From NCBI RefSeq assembly GCF_007676705.1, contig NZ_VEBF01000006.1, positions 124,001 through 188,000 on the forward strand: 64,000 bases of DNA, in the 5' to 3' direction. The position numbers were made by a program, and so were the translations under genes. The first letter of the stretch is position 1, and every line of letters begins with the position of its first letter. The notes beneath the pieces are model-generated. The model was given only the letters and a program-made list of their open reading frames with translations, was not told the origin of the DNA and ran no database searches. This DNA is from Paenibacillus xylanexedens. Its GTDB lineage: Bacteria > Bacillota > Bacilli > Paenibacillales > Paenibacillaceae. This document shows, in pieces, positions 1-8,472 of the stretch.

Positions 1-864
1 CTTGCCTGTCTCCGTCAGATCAGTCTTATACCAGGCAAGTATGGAATTCTTCTCTTGCGGCACAATGATATCGAACCAGTCAGTGTAATGAATATCCTGC
101 GTTATGCCGCTCCAATCTCTGCCTTCCGGTGTAAATGCAACCTGTATATTGCCTGTCTTTACATCCGGACCTTTCTCCAGCACCAAGACTCGTCCATCCA
201 CATGCGCCAGCAGAATGCCAGCCCCGTGATAAGACCATTTTTTCTTCTCTTGCTGCTCATAGTTCGTCCGAACCCACCGGGGTACTTCGCCCTTACTTTG
301 CAGATTAGATACCGACTTCCCCTGCCATCCACTGCTGTCCACTCCCAAGATGGGATACAGCTGCTCCCTTGTCATCTTGGAAGCTGTATTCGCTAATGCG
401 CTGTATTCGGCGACAACCGTTACACCTTTATAAGCCGCTTCGCGGATCTTCTGCACATCATATATCGTTAATCCTTCATAGATTGCATCCTGTCTCCGTT
501 CATTCTTCGGTGTAAACAGGCTACTTCGATTCGCCGTCAGATAGATCAGATCCGTGTCCGTCACCTCATCAGGCAGCAATCGCTTCATCTGAATAAGTCC
601 ATCCTGAATGTCATAGCCGTAATAATCCTCTTCATACGAGTAGTGTTCTCCTGTATGCTGTACGATCTTCTGTTGATTCAGAAGCCAGACCAATCCCTTG
701 TGTCCTTGATAGGACAAGTCCGGTCTGCTCTTGTCAATAATCATGATATTAAGCGGAACCGGGGCCTGGGATTGCCACATAATCCAGGGCACAACCAGCA
801 CCACCGATACCACTGTAAAACAAGCCAACGTCCACATCGTGACTGGCCTGTAACTTCTTTTCAT
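1..864 (-). CDS. Membrane-anchored exported protein of unknown function (3' part missing)
   Basis: Open frame of 288 codons that runs off the left edge with no stop, so the C-terminus is missing. It starts at the ATG at 862-864 behind a GGAAGGTGC-type ribosome binding site. Residues 1-9 are basic and 10-30 form one hydrophobic segment (WTLACFTVVSVVLVVPW), so it is a signal anchor with the rest outside the membrane. The exported part begins PLNIMIIDKSRP and looks like an alpha/beta fold, but I do not recognise a catalytic motif. It is the third gene of a minus-strand cluster, 54 bp after the GT2 gene, and probably shares its transcript. A DUF2194-like or glycoside-hydrolase-like protein is a guess from context only. 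Confidence 0.7.
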   Translation of the reverse strand, partial: MKRSYRPVTMWTLACFTVVSVVLVVPWIMWQSQAPVPLNIMIIDKSRPDLSYQGHKGLVWLLNQQKIVQHTGEHYSYEEDYYGYDIQDGLIQMKRLLPDEVTDTDLIYLTANRSSLFTPKNERRQDAIYEGLTIYDVQKIREAAYKGVTVVAEYSALANTASKMTREQLYPILGVDSSGWQGKSVSNLQSKGEVPRWVRTNYEQQEKKKWSYHGAGILLAHVDGRVLVLEKGPDVKTGNIQVAFTPEGRDWSGITQDIHYTDWFDIIVPQEKNSILAWYKTDLTETGK

Positions 865-918
865 GAAGCACCTTCCTCCTTGCTCTGTTCCAAGGTAATG
901 TCAGGATCGGTCGATAGA

Positions 919-2370
919 TCAGCCCAATCCATTGCTGCTGTTCTTCTCTTCTTCCTTCCTCAACCCCATAGCCTGTAACATTCCATATATACGGGACAGG
1001 TTGTTCAGCGGCCTGAACCAGAACGTCTCCGAACAGGCATACACAAGCAGATGTGTAACCTCTCGGGACGTATGCGACTTTCGTGAACACCACGCTTCCA
1101 ACATCACTGCCCCTGCAGACAGCAGGGAACCATAAAGTGTCAGCAGCAGAGCGAGTATGATGCACAGGTTCATATCTACCAACTGTAGCCCTATGCCTGC
1201 AATGAACAGCAAGATCGCTCCTAGTTCCAGCACAGGTCCCAACAATTCGATAAAAATAAAATACGGGATGGACACCATCCCCATCCAGCCATAGGCCGGA
1301 TTGAAGATCATGCCCCGTTGGGCCCATAAACTGCTCGCAAGCTGACTGTGCCAACCGATACGCTGTCTGCACAGTTGTCGCCATGTGCCGGGTATTTCTA
1401 CCCTGCAGATTGGATCAGGTATGTATATAATACGCCCCCGTTCCCGAATCTGCTTCATATGTTTCTGTAACCGCATCACCAGTTCCATGTGAGCGGCCTG
1501 GTGATGGCGCTTGTAACCGCCGACTTCCATCACCCGGTTCTTTTTGAATACCCCGAATACTTCGGACGTAAATAACAGCACATTAATATTGTAACGAACG
1601 AGTCCCACGCCGCTAATTAGAAAAGCACGTACATATTCAATGGTCTGCATTACATACAACGTTCTGCCCATCCGTTCTGTACGATGGTCGGTAGAGTCCG
1701 CAGAATTCTTATGATTCGTATGGTTGGGAGCCGTGAGATCTACTCGTCCACTGCATGCAACGACTTCTTCTCCCGGGAGAGCATCCATAACGGGTTTCAT
1801 AATCTTCATCAATGCATCCCGTTCCAGAATGGTATGGGGGCCAACGGAGGCGATATAAGGATACTGCGAGATATTCAGACCTACATTCAGGGAGTCCATT
1901 CGTCCTCCATACGCCTTGTCGATCACAATCAGACGATCATGCAGCCTGGATTGGTAGATACGTTGGATCTGACCTGTCTCCTGACCAAGTCCCGAATAAT
2001 GAACTTTACTCTGAATGGGCATCAGATCATAGGTCTCCTTTAGACACCGCATTGTCCCATCCTCTGACCCATCATTAATGATAATGACTTCATAGATTGC
2101 ATATTGGATATCCAGCAGGATGGCAATTCGATGTATAATCGTATCTTCGTTATTCCGCACTGGAACAAGCAGGGATACCGCCGGAGCCAGTTCTTTATCC
2201 AACATCTCATGATAGTGAAGCGGGTCCAGGTCTCTCCTGCGGATCAATGTCCGAGCTGCTGCAACCACCAGCACACTGCACATCATAATTGCTAGCACTA
2301 GATAGATAAATATTCCCTCGTAACACGCCAAAACAAAACTCCGCAGCATCTCAATCCATCTCTCGTCCAT
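919..2370 (-). CDS. Membrane glycosyltransferase, family 2-like, with degenerate catalytic motifs
   Basis: 483 aa. One N-terminal membrane helix (about 16-40), a GT-A domain from residue 63 (LLVPVRNNEDT, then NDGSEDGT at 99-106), and two or three C-terminal helices (about 360-430), the layout of processive membrane GT2 enzymes of the BcsA/PgaC type. The acceptor-site motif QRxxW is present (Q336-W340). The metal-binding DxD is not: the aligned stretch reads SVGPHTIL (175-182), and the catalytic ED pair position reads AHMELVMRL. The start overlaps the upstream HEAT gene by 20 bp and has AAAGGA in front, so the two are translationally coupled. The family predicts sugar polymerisation or transfer at the membrane; the missing residues make activity doubtful, and a pseudo-enzyme or binding role is possible. 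Confidence 0.82.
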   Translation of the reverse strand: MDERWIEMLRSFVLACYEGIFIYLVLAIMMCSVLVVAAARTLIRRRDLDPLHYHEMLDKELAPAVSLLVPVRNNEDTIIHRIAILLDIQYAIYEVIIINDGSEDGTMRCLKETYDLMPIQSKVHYSGLGQETGQIQRIYQSRLHDRLIVIDKAYGGRMDSLNVGLNISQYPYIASVGPHTILERDALMKIMKPVMDALPGEEVVACSGRVDLTAPNHTNHKNSADSTDHRTERMGRTLYVMQTIEYVRAFLISGVGLVRYNINVLLFTSEVFGVFKKNRVMEVGGYKRHHQAAHMELVMRLQKHMKQIRERGRIIYIPDPICRVEIPGTWRQLCRQRIGWHSQLASSLWAQRGMIFNPAYGWMGMVSIPYFIFIELLGPVLELGAILLFIAGIGLQLVDMNLCIILALLLTLYGSLLSAGAVMLEAWCSRKSHTSREVTHLLVYACSETFWFRPLNNLSRIYGMLQAMGLRKEEEKNSSNGLG

Positions 2371-3505
2371 ACTGCATCCTTTCCAGCATTTCTTCCGCTA
2401 TCTGCCTTGCATATTTATCCGGATGATGTGCAACCGCATCCCGAAGTTCCACATGCCCCTGTTCGTACCGAGAAAGGGAGCTCGCCGCTTCCTGTCTGAT
2501 CTGAAAAGAAGGATCACCCATCATCACCTTCAGACGGGGAATAAAAGCGTCCGCATGAACGCTGCCCATGAGCTGGGCCACTGTCAATCGTTCAGAGCGC
2601 TGCCGTTCCTCACCGTGTTCGTTCCATACCAGCAATAGCCCTCTCAGATGATCCTCATTCCCCCTGCCCACATGAGCCAGGGCCTGATATGAACGAGTAC
2701 GCAGCTGCGAATCCTCTCCACGAATGAGTTTTTCCAGAAGAATGAACGCTCCATCCGTCTGGTCATCGCGAATACGAATGGCATGGATGATATTAGACTG
2801 GACCTGATAAGGTACATCCTTGAAATGATCCTTCAGACGGGCCCATGATGAATCGGTTAGCAACAACAGAATCTGCAGATACTGCGAGTCGGATAATACG
2901 TCCTGCTCACGCATCAATTCCTTAACAATTCTGAAATAACCAGTTCTGGCATATATACGCAGAATGATGAATCGTTCAAGTGGCGTACACGAGGTAACCC
3001 GCAGCATATCCTCTAATCTGGGCAGAAGCTCCATCATATGAAACTGTTCAATATATAACAAGGTATTAACCCGTTCACTCCACTTTCCCGTCTTCAGAAC
3101 CGATCGGTATGAACTTCCAAAGACTTGCCAAGATAACAAGCGAATTCGCAGAATCTCATGTTCTTTCGCATCTTGCGCGAGCCGTTGCAACAACAACTGC
3201 TGTAACACCATCTGTTGATCTTTACTCATATTCAATAAGTCTACTTTAACTTCTCCTTGGCCCAGATACCGCTGTAGTACCGAATCTGCAGAAAGCATTT
3301 CCTGCATCCGTGCCGTTTTAACCTTTTCCCTGCGTCTGCCGCTATATTTCATCCATAAGATATGCCCATAGATAACCAGCAAAAAAATGAGTACACTTGC
3401 ACATATAAGGCTGACCACATGTACTAACCAATCCGTATTACCCGCAAGCCATCCTCTATGATGTGAACCGATGAGCTTAATGAATATCCACTTTTGTCCA
3501 ATCAT
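2351..3505 (-). CDS. Membrane-anchored HEAT-repeat protein
   Basis: 384 aa. The ATG at 3503-3505 has AAGGGGAAA eight bases upstream; a GTG 45 bases earlier has no ribosome binding site. A single helix at about 26-51 anchors the protein, followed by a basic stretch (GRRREK) and a cytoplasmic all-helical region. The C-terminal third contains recognisable HEAT-type repeats (for example YQALAHVGRGNEDHL, then FQIRQEAASSLSRYEQ). HEAT repeats are protein-binding scaffolds. As first gene of the cluster with the GT2-like and exported proteins, it may assemble or regulate a membrane complex; this is inference. No enzyme motif is visible. Confidence 0.8.
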   Translation of the reverse strand: MIGQKWIFIKLIGSHHRGWLAGNTDWLVHVVSLICASVLIFLLVIYGHILWMKYSGRRREKVKTARMQEMLSADSVLQRYLGQGEVKVDLLNMSKDQQMVLQQLLLQRLAQDAKEHEILRIRLLSWQVFGSSYRSVLKTGKWSERVNTLLYIEQFHMMELLPRLEDMLRVTSCTPLERFIILRIYARTGYFRIVKELMREQDVLSDSQYLQILLLLTDSSWARLKDHFKDVPYQVQSNIIHAIRIRDDQTDGAFILLEKLIRGEDSQLRTRSYQALAHVGRGNEDHLRGLLLVWNEHGEERQRSERLTVAQLMGSVHADAFIPRLKVMMGDPSFQIRQEAASSLSRYEQGHVELRDAVAHHPDKYARQIAEEMLERMQYGREMD

Positions 3506-3634
3506 TGCACGATTTCCCCTTAATCGAATAAACGGCCTTACAACGGGCACAATAATACAAAATTTTCAAATACACCCTGTGAATACATATCGGGTATATG
3601 ATACACTATGCTTTCTATCGGCTTTCTGCGTTTG

Positions 3635-3643
3635 TGATATAAT
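3635..3643 (+). promoter_or_regulatory. Extended -10 promoter for the CcdC-like gene
   Basis: TGATATAAT, a perfect extended -10 (TGnTATAAT), lies about 80 bp before the GTG start. No good -35 is seen, which fits the extended -10 class. It separates the plus-strand gene from the divergent HEAT/GT2 cluster. Confidence 0.6.
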
Positions 3644-3722
3644 AGGAACTGAAAATTCCGGCAATTCGTACTGGTTTCCGGATCACCGGATAACATATTA
3701 TTCCAGAAAGAGGGAGTTCTAC

Positions 3723-4208
3723 GTGGCTCAAATCAGTCCGTACTACCTGCAAATCGGGGCAACCGTAGGTATGCTCGTCATGGCCCTGCTTGCCATCTTC
3801 ATCCGCATGAAAGCCAGTCACAGACCGGTGACCATTCGCAAAATCCTTATTCCTCCGCTCGGCATGAGCACAGGATTTCTCATGTTTGTTGTACCGGAGA
3901 CACATGTTCCTTTACTCTGGGCATTCATTGCATTTCTAGTGGGCTGGTTTCTGTTCTCGTATCCCCTCATTCGCAGTACACGGTTTGAACGAGTAGGTGA
4001 AGAGATTTTTGCCACGCGTTCCCGCAGCTTTGCTTTCATTCTGCTCGGATTGCTGGCTGTACGCCTGATCCTGCATGAAGTCATTCAGCGATATGTAAGC
4101 ATTCCGCAAACAGGCGGATTATTCTTCCTGCTGGCCTTCGGCATGATTGTACGCTGGCGTGTATATATGTATAAACACTACAAAGAAGTGCTGGTGGCCG
4201 AACACTAG
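3723..4208 (+). CDS. CcdC-family integral membrane protein
   Basis: 161 aa. GTG start chosen because AGAGGGAG sits nine bases upstream and the recognisable protein begins MAQISPYYLQIGA; the open frame extends further upstream but without a ribosome binding site and across the promoter. Four hydrophobic helices (about 8-25, 40-68, 90-113, 122-142) with conserved basic loop RSTRFERVGEEIF match the CcdC family, named in Bacillus for its position beside cytochrome c biogenesis genes. Biochemical function is not established. No ccdA or resA gene is nearby, so a role in thiol or cytochrome chemistry cannot be inferred from context. A bidirectional terminator follows. Confidence 0.8.
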   Translation: MAQISPYYLQIGATVGMLVMALLAIFIRMKASHRPVTIRKILIPPLGMSTGFLMFVVPETHVPLLWAFIAFLVGWFLFSYPLIRSTRFERVGEEIFATRSRSFAFILLGLLAVRLILHEVIQRYVSIPQTGGLFFLLAFGMIVRWRVYMYKHYKEVLVAEH

Positions 4209-4237
4209 TCACATATACAGACCACGCACAGGTTCAC

Positions 4238-4290
4238 AAAAAAAGACACATTCTGTTACACCATTGGTGTGCAGAACATGTCTTTTTTTG
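4238..4290. terminator. Bidirectional rho-independent terminator
   Basis: Long hairpin AAAAAAAGACA..TTCTG / CAGAA..TGTCTTTTTTT with an inner perfect stem ACACC/GGTGT. A-tract on one side and T-tract on the other let it end both the CcdC-like gene (+) and the oxidoreductase (-). Confidence 0.85.
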
Positions 4291-4333
4291 TTTTCAACCC
4301 GGTTGGAGATTGGAGATGTAGATCATTCGATAT

Positions 4334-5347
4334 CTATTCAGGATCTGCAACTTTCACCAGCTGCTTGCCCAGGTTATCTCCTGAGAAGAGACCCATGAAT
4401 GCTTCCGGTGTCTGTTCGAAACCGTCCACAATGTTCTCTTCGTACTGGATAAGACCTTCCTTAATCCATTTCGCCAACTTGGCGCGGCCTTCCTTGAAGG
4501 ATTTGGTGTAATCACCCAGCAGGAAGCCTTTCATCAATGCTGTATTCGTTAACAGCAACGTCTGTGGACGCATGCCGATATCCGGCTTCTCCAGATTATA
4601 GGATGAGATCTGTCCGCATAACGGAATACGTGCATTCCGATTAATGTGGCGCAACACTGCATCTGAGATATCACCGCCCACATTGTCGAAGTAGACGTCC
4701 ACGCCATCCGGGCAAGCCCGTTCGATAGCCGCTGACATATCCTGCTCCTTCTTGTAGTTCAAGACCACGTCGAAGCCCAGCTTTTCTTTCAGATACGCAC
4801 ACTTCTCGTCAGAGCCGGCAATGCCAACCACGCGTGCTCCTACAATTTTACCAATCTGACCTGCAATCATGCCTACCGCTCCGGCTGCTCCCGATACAAC
4901 TACCGTTTCGCCGTCCTTGGGTTTGCCGATGTCTTCCATACCAAAATAAGCCGTCAGACCCGTCAGGCCCAGCGCACCCAGGTAAGCCGTGATTGGTGCT
5001 TCTTCGGTATCAATCAGCGAAAGATCAGCCGTATTCACTGCGGCATATTGCTGCCAGCCCCACATGCCGGATACGAGATCTCCTTTGCGCAGATTCGGTT
5101 CCGAGGATTCCACAACCTGCCCAATGGTCCCACCCTTGATCACTTCATTCAACGCGTACGGTGCAGCGTAAGATTTTGTATCTTTCATGCGGCCCCGCAT
5201 GTATGGATCGACCGACAAATATAATGTACGTACCAGGACTTGCCCAGCTTCCGGTTCAGGAAGAGGTGTATCAATGAAGTTAAAATTCTCTCTGGTTGGG
5301 GCACCTTCGGGACGAGACGCAAGTACGATCTGTTTATTTACAGACAC
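4334..5347 (-). CDS. NADP-dependent medium-chain oxidoreductase (YfmJ/CurA-type)
   Basis: 337 aa. GTG start at 5345-5347 with AAGGAGG eight bases upstream; an ATG-like extension of 11 codons would swallow that site. N-terminal GroES-like domain (SVDPYMRGRM, the signature of this subfamily, at about 45-55) and a Rossmann NADPH domain with SGAAGAVGMIAGQ near 150. Relatives include E. coli CurA and the leukotriene B4 12-hydroxydehydrogenase/prostaglandin reductase group, which reduce alpha,beta-unsaturated carbonyls and need no zinc; no zinc-ligand cluster is seen. Monocistronic, between a terminator and a 174-bp spacer after map. The natural substrate is unknown. Confidence 0.88.
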   Translation of the reverse strand: MSVNKQIVLASRPEGAPTRENFNFIDTPLPEPEAGQVLVRTLYLSVDPYMRGRMKDTKSYAAPYALNEVIKGGTIGQVVESSEPNLRKGDLVSGMWGWQQYAAVNTADLSLIDTEEAPITAYLGALGLTGLTAYFGMEDIGKPKDGETVVVSGAAGAVGMIAGQIGKIVGARVVGIAGSDEKCAYLKEKLGFDVVLNYKKEQDMSAAIERACPDGVDVYFDNVGGDISDAVLRHINRNARIPLCGQISSYNLEKPDIGMRPQTLLLTNTALMKGFLLGDYTKSFKEGRAKLAKWIKEGLIQYEENIVDGFEQTPEAFMGLFSGDNLGKQLVKVADPE

Positions 5348-5521
5348 CAAAATTACCTCCTTGTTGCCAAGTGGACGCAAGGTTAACCCTTGTCAGCTGA
5401 AATCACTCACCACTGGCTCTGTGTTATCACTTCTTATTAGTTTAAACCGAAACAGGCGGATCACAAACGTGGGCCGCCTTGAAATATGCAAATATCGTCA
5501 CATTGTAGCTGCTTTTAGCTA

Positions 5522-6268
5522 TTATTGTGCTGTCAAAATCACAGGACCGTCTGCTGTAATCGCAATCGTATGTTCATACTGGGCAGACAGACTTCCATCC
5601 ATAGTACGCGCAGTCCATCCATCCGAATCAAGCTTGCTGCGGTACGTACCGATATTCAGCATCGGTTCAATGGTAATCACCATGCCTTCCTTGAGACGTG
5701 GACCCCGATGTGGTGGACCATAGTGAGGGACTTGTGGTTCCTCATGCATCTTCTCCCCAATGCCGTGTCCAATAAACTCACGTACAACCGACAGACCTTC
5801 ACCTTCTGCATACACCTGAATGGCATGGGAGATATCACCGATCCGGTTGCCAACCACAGCAAGTTCAATCCCTTTGTACAAGGAGGTTTTGGTCACATCC
5901 AACAGATGTTGTGCTTCCGGAGTCACTTCACCTACAGCATAAGACCAAGCCGAATCGGCCAGCCAGCCATTCAGATTAACCACCATGTCGATTGTGACGA
6001 TATCGCCGTCTTTCAGTGCGTATTTCCCCGGGAACCCGTGACAGATCACATCATTAACCGACGCACATGTCGCATATTGGTATCCGTTGTATCCCTTTTG
6101 TTCCGGCGTAGCGCCATTTTTCTTCATAAAAGCCTCTGCAAACTGGTCGATCTCCTGTGTCGTAATACCTGGACGAATCATTTTCGCAATTTCTCTATGG
6201 CACGCGGCGAGAATTTCTCCGGCTTTTCTCATATATTCAATCTGTTCTTTGGTCTTCAACGTAATCAT
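5522..6268 (-). CDS. map: Methionine aminopeptidase, type I
   Basis: 248 aa, normal length for type Ia. It removes the initiator methionine from nascent proteins in the cytoplasm. All five metal ligands are in place: D94 (TIDMV), D105 (LADSAW), H168 (GHGIG), E201 (TIEPML) and E232 (YEHTIA), plus H77 in ICHGFPG. ATG start with AAGGAG nine bases upstream. It stands alone rather than in the adk-map-infA ribosomal cluster, so it may be a second copy, as in Bacillus species with map and mapB/yflG; this cannot be settled here. Confidence 0.95.
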   Translation of the reverse strand: MITLKTKEQIEYMRKAGEILAACHREIAKMIRPGITTQEIDQFAEAFMKKNGATPEQKGYNGYQYATCASVNDVICHGFPGKYALKDGDIVTIDMVVNLNGWLADSAWSYAVGEVTPEAQHLLDVTKTSLYKGIELAVVGNRIGDISHAIQVYAEGEGLSVVREFIGHGIGEKMHEEPQVPHYGPPHRGPRLKEGMVITIEPMLNIGTYRSKLDSDGWTARTMDGSLSAQYEHTIAITADGPVILTAQ

Positions 6269-6476
6269 TACAACTACTCCTTGTCCGTTAAGATCTTATC
6301 CTGTCCTCTATTGTAACGCGAAATGCTCAAAATAAAAAATTCCATGTAATCATCAACATCCTATTATACGCCTGGCTCCTGTCCAATGAATATACTTTTC
6401 CATAAAAAACTCGAAACCCCTTCATATCTGGCCGCGTATATGCTTAAAACAGTTGAAATCGAAAGGGTGAAAGCTA

Positions 6477-6686
6477 ATGTTCAAAAAGATTATTGGCAAA
6501 CTTATTGATTCCAAATCTTCATCTCACCGCAAACGTTATAGCTCCTCAGACAGGCGCTCCTATAAACGTCACAGCAGTTCCTCAGGCAAGCGTTCCTACA
6601 AGCGCTATTCGTCTTCGGATGTGAAATATAGAGACAGCCGCAGTGGTTCTGGTTATTACAAAAACAGAAAATATAGCTCCAGCTAA
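6477..6686 (+). CDS. Small Ser/Arg/Lys/Tyr-rich repetitive protein
   Basis: 69 aa with a good ribosome binding site (GAAAGGGTGA, six bases before ATG) and a strong terminator 75 bp after the stop. After a short helix (MFKKIIGKLIDS) the chain is almost entirely S, R, K, Y, H and D in imperfect repeats of the type RxSYKRxSSS (at about 26-33 and 38-46). It is strongly basic and predicted disordered. I do not recognise a family. Composition resembles the Ser/Lys/Arg repeats of spore coat proteins CotB and CotG, which are phosphorylated by CotH, but this is analogy only. The upstream spacer is A/T-rich. Confidence 0.7.
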   Translation: MFKKIIGKLIDSKSSSHRKRYSSSDRRSYKRHSSSSGKRSYKRYSSSDVKYRDSRSGSGYYKNRKYSSS

Positions 6687-6761
6687 GCTGCTGTCACTAC
6701 TGTTTTTAATAACTAATGATCGTTCCAGCTCAGTGGAAGCTACCATAAATAAAAATGTAAT

Positions 6762-6808
6762 AAAGGGGTGTTCTGTCAGCCATAAGTACAGCTGGAGAAC
6801 ACCCCTTT
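6762..6808. terminator. Strong rho-independent terminator
   Basis: Perfect 13-bp stem AAAGGGGTGTTCT / AGAACACCCCTTT with a further inner GTCAGC/GCTGG pairing. It serves the small basic-protein gene (+) and, reading the other way, the kinase gene (-). Confidence 0.9.
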
Positions 6809-6822
6809 TGATTGTTTCTTTA

Positions 6823-7659
6823 TTATGATCTTACTTTCTGCAACACGTAGCCCATCTCTGCCAGTAACTCCGTCGCTCCACCTTTATAACTCGGGCGAAG
6901 TCCAAGGAGTCGATCCAGCATGTGGTGTAACTCCGGCGTAAGGTCTAGTTCCTCCTGCCAGCTGGCTGGTTCTCGGCCCTTCTCTGGCTCATAGGCGGAA
7001 TACAGCATAAAGAGAAGAAAGTGTCCGATGTCCTGCAGATCATGATCCGGTGTAGCCGGTTCATCTTCAGGCTCAGGTACTTCTCGCATACGTCGCTTCA
7101 GCTCCGGCAACAACGGCTCCCCCAAGCGTCTTGCCAAGCCAAAGTCAATCAGATGCACCATCCCTTCCCGTAAAATTACATTAGGAATACGCACATCTCC
7201 ATGAATATATCCCTGCTCATGCACATGAGCCACCGGAGCCAGCAGTTGACCGGCCAGTTCCAGACATTCCCGCTCCGTATATTGGAGACCTTGCTCGAAT
7301 ATGCATTCTTCCAATGTCTGTCCACGAACATACTCGGTAACGATATAACTTCGTCTCCCCGATGTGAACATATCCAACAGATCAGGGATCGCCGGATGGT
7401 GCAGACGTTTCATCACGTCCGCCTCCCGCTCCAATAAGTGCGCAGAGAGTCTGCCTTTGCTGGGCTTGGACTCCTTCAACGCCACTTCCCTTCCGGTTCG
7501 GACGTCAATACACAGATAGGTTAGCCCATAGCTCCCCATACCCAGCAATTCCTGTATTGTATAACGATCGGCGATGGTCGTCCCTTCCCGCCGAGGACGG
7601 TCAGTCCATAGCCCGAGCAATCTTTGCCAACTTCGTCGCAGCTCCACAGATCCTCCCAT
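6823..7659 (-). CDS. Soluble Hanks-type serine/threonine protein kinase
   Basis: 278 aa. The ATG at 7657-7659 is preferred (AGGAAG upstream) over a GTG 18 bases earlier with none. A complete kinase core is visible: glycine loop GMGSYG (40-45), K62 in VALKESK, E79, catalytic HGDVRIPN (H153, D155, N160; a non-RD kinase, G in place of R) and DFG at 172-174. There is no membrane helix or PASTA domain, unlike PrkC, and the C-terminus stops shortly after the C-lobe. It lies 123 bp after the RacA-like gene but has its own extended -10. Substrates are unknown; the neighbour is an obvious candidate, by position only. Confidence 0.88.
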   Translation of the reverse strand: MGGSVELRRSWQRLLGLWTDRPRREGTTIADRYTIQELLGMGSYGLTYLCIDVRTGREVALKESKPSKGRLSAHLLEREADVMKRLHHPAIPDLLDMFTSGRRSYIVTEYVRGQTLEECIFEQGLQYTERECLELAGQLLAPVAHVHEQGYIHGDVRIPNVILREGMVHLIDFGLARRLGEPLLPELKRRMREVPEPEDEPATPDHDLQDIGHFLLFMLYSAYEPEKGREPASWQEELDLTPELHHMLDRLLGLRPSYKGGATELLAEMGYVLQKVRS

Positions 7660-7733
7660 GCCAGCTTCCTGATCCACTCAGTCTGTTTCTATACCAAGCA
7701 ATCCGTAGCCAGTCTTCATGTTGTATGAAGCTT

Positions 7734-7742
7734 ATTATATCA
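7734..7742 (-). promoter_or_regulatory. Extended -10 promoter for the kinase gene
   Basis: Reads TGATATAAT on the minus strand, about 75 bases before the kinase ATG, giving a leader of about 65-70 nt. No convincing -35. Confidence 0.55.
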
Positions 7743-7782
7743 GGGCATTGCTGTAAAATCACGAAGGGCAAAAACCTGTCGC

Positions 7783-8472
7783 TCAAGCTTCCTTGTGTTT
7801 CTTGGGCAGAAGTCCGAACAACATGCGCAGTGATACTCCTTTTGGTTTGCGTTTTCTCTCCTGAAAGCTGCGCAGGTTGGTCACAAGTTCGCGATCCCGC
7901 TCTTCCTCCAGCTTCTCATTCATCCATAAGCGCTGTTTCTCCATCTGTTCCTGAAGCGCCATATGTGTCTCTGCCAGATGCTGAAGTGTCAGTTCCAGTT
8001 CATCGACCCGCTGTTGCAGCAGCTGTACTCGATCATCCTGTTGTTGTTCCACAGCACCATAAGTCACCTCACTTACCAGTTGTCCCAGACCCTCATAGGA
8101 TCTCAGATTACCTGTTAATTCAGGTTGTTCAGGGAATACTGCTGACATCGATGTTGCTGCACATTCCGACTCTGACATACTCTCGATACTCACCACGGGT
8201 ACATCTACTACAGGTACATCTACTTCGGGCAGATTTGGAGTCAATACAGTCACTACTGCATCAGCGAGGGGCAGATTATGCTCTCTGAGTTCAGTCATCA
8301 GACGTTCAATGCACTCGATATCATCGGATTTGAATAGTCTGGATTTGTTGGCGGACCGTTCAAACCGGTATCCCTGCTCTTCCAGTGCCGCCGCATATTT
8401 ACGAAGAGTACTGGCACCTATGCCCAGGCTCTTGGCCGTTTCCGTCGTTGCTCCTGCTTCTTCAATCATCAT
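7783..8472 (-). CDS. MerR-type HTH / coiled-coil protein resembling RacA
   Basis: 229 aa from the ATG at 8470-8472, which has GGGAGGG five bases upstream (the adjacent ATG at 8467-8469 is equally possible). Residues 8-42 form a MerR-like helix-turn-helix (TETAKSLGIGASTLRKYA). A linker with VDVPVVDVPVV follows, then a long glutamine/glutamate-rich coiled coil (about 140-200), and a strongly basic, partly amphipathic C-terminus (KRKPKGVSLRMLFGLLPKK). This order matches RacA, which anchors chromosome origins to the cell pole in sporulating Bacillus, and also DUF3967-type plasmid proteins. A chromosome-organising or membrane-tethered DNA-binding role is inferred. It precedes a protein kinase gene. 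Confidence 0.7.
   Translation of the reverse strand: MMIEEAGATTETAKSLGIGASTLRKYAAALEEQGYRFERSANKSRLFKSDDIECIERLMTELREHNLPLADAVVTVLTPNLPEVDVPVVDVPVVSIESMSESECAATSMSAVFPEQPELTGNLRSYEGLGQLVSEVTYGAVEQQQDDRVQLLQQRVDELELTLQHLAETHMALQEQMEKQRLWMNEKLEEERDRELVTNLRSFQERKRKPKGVSLRMLFGLLPKKHKEA

Noticed and set aside
749..1384. Open frame of 211 codons on the minus strand overlapping the GT2 gene
   Set aside because: It is an off-frame shadow of the GT2 gene and of the start of the exported-protein gene; it has no family features or own ribosome binding site.
5187..6316. Plus-strand frames over the start of the oxidoreductase and over map
   Set aside because: Antisense to clear genes; no ribosome binding site or recognisable domain.
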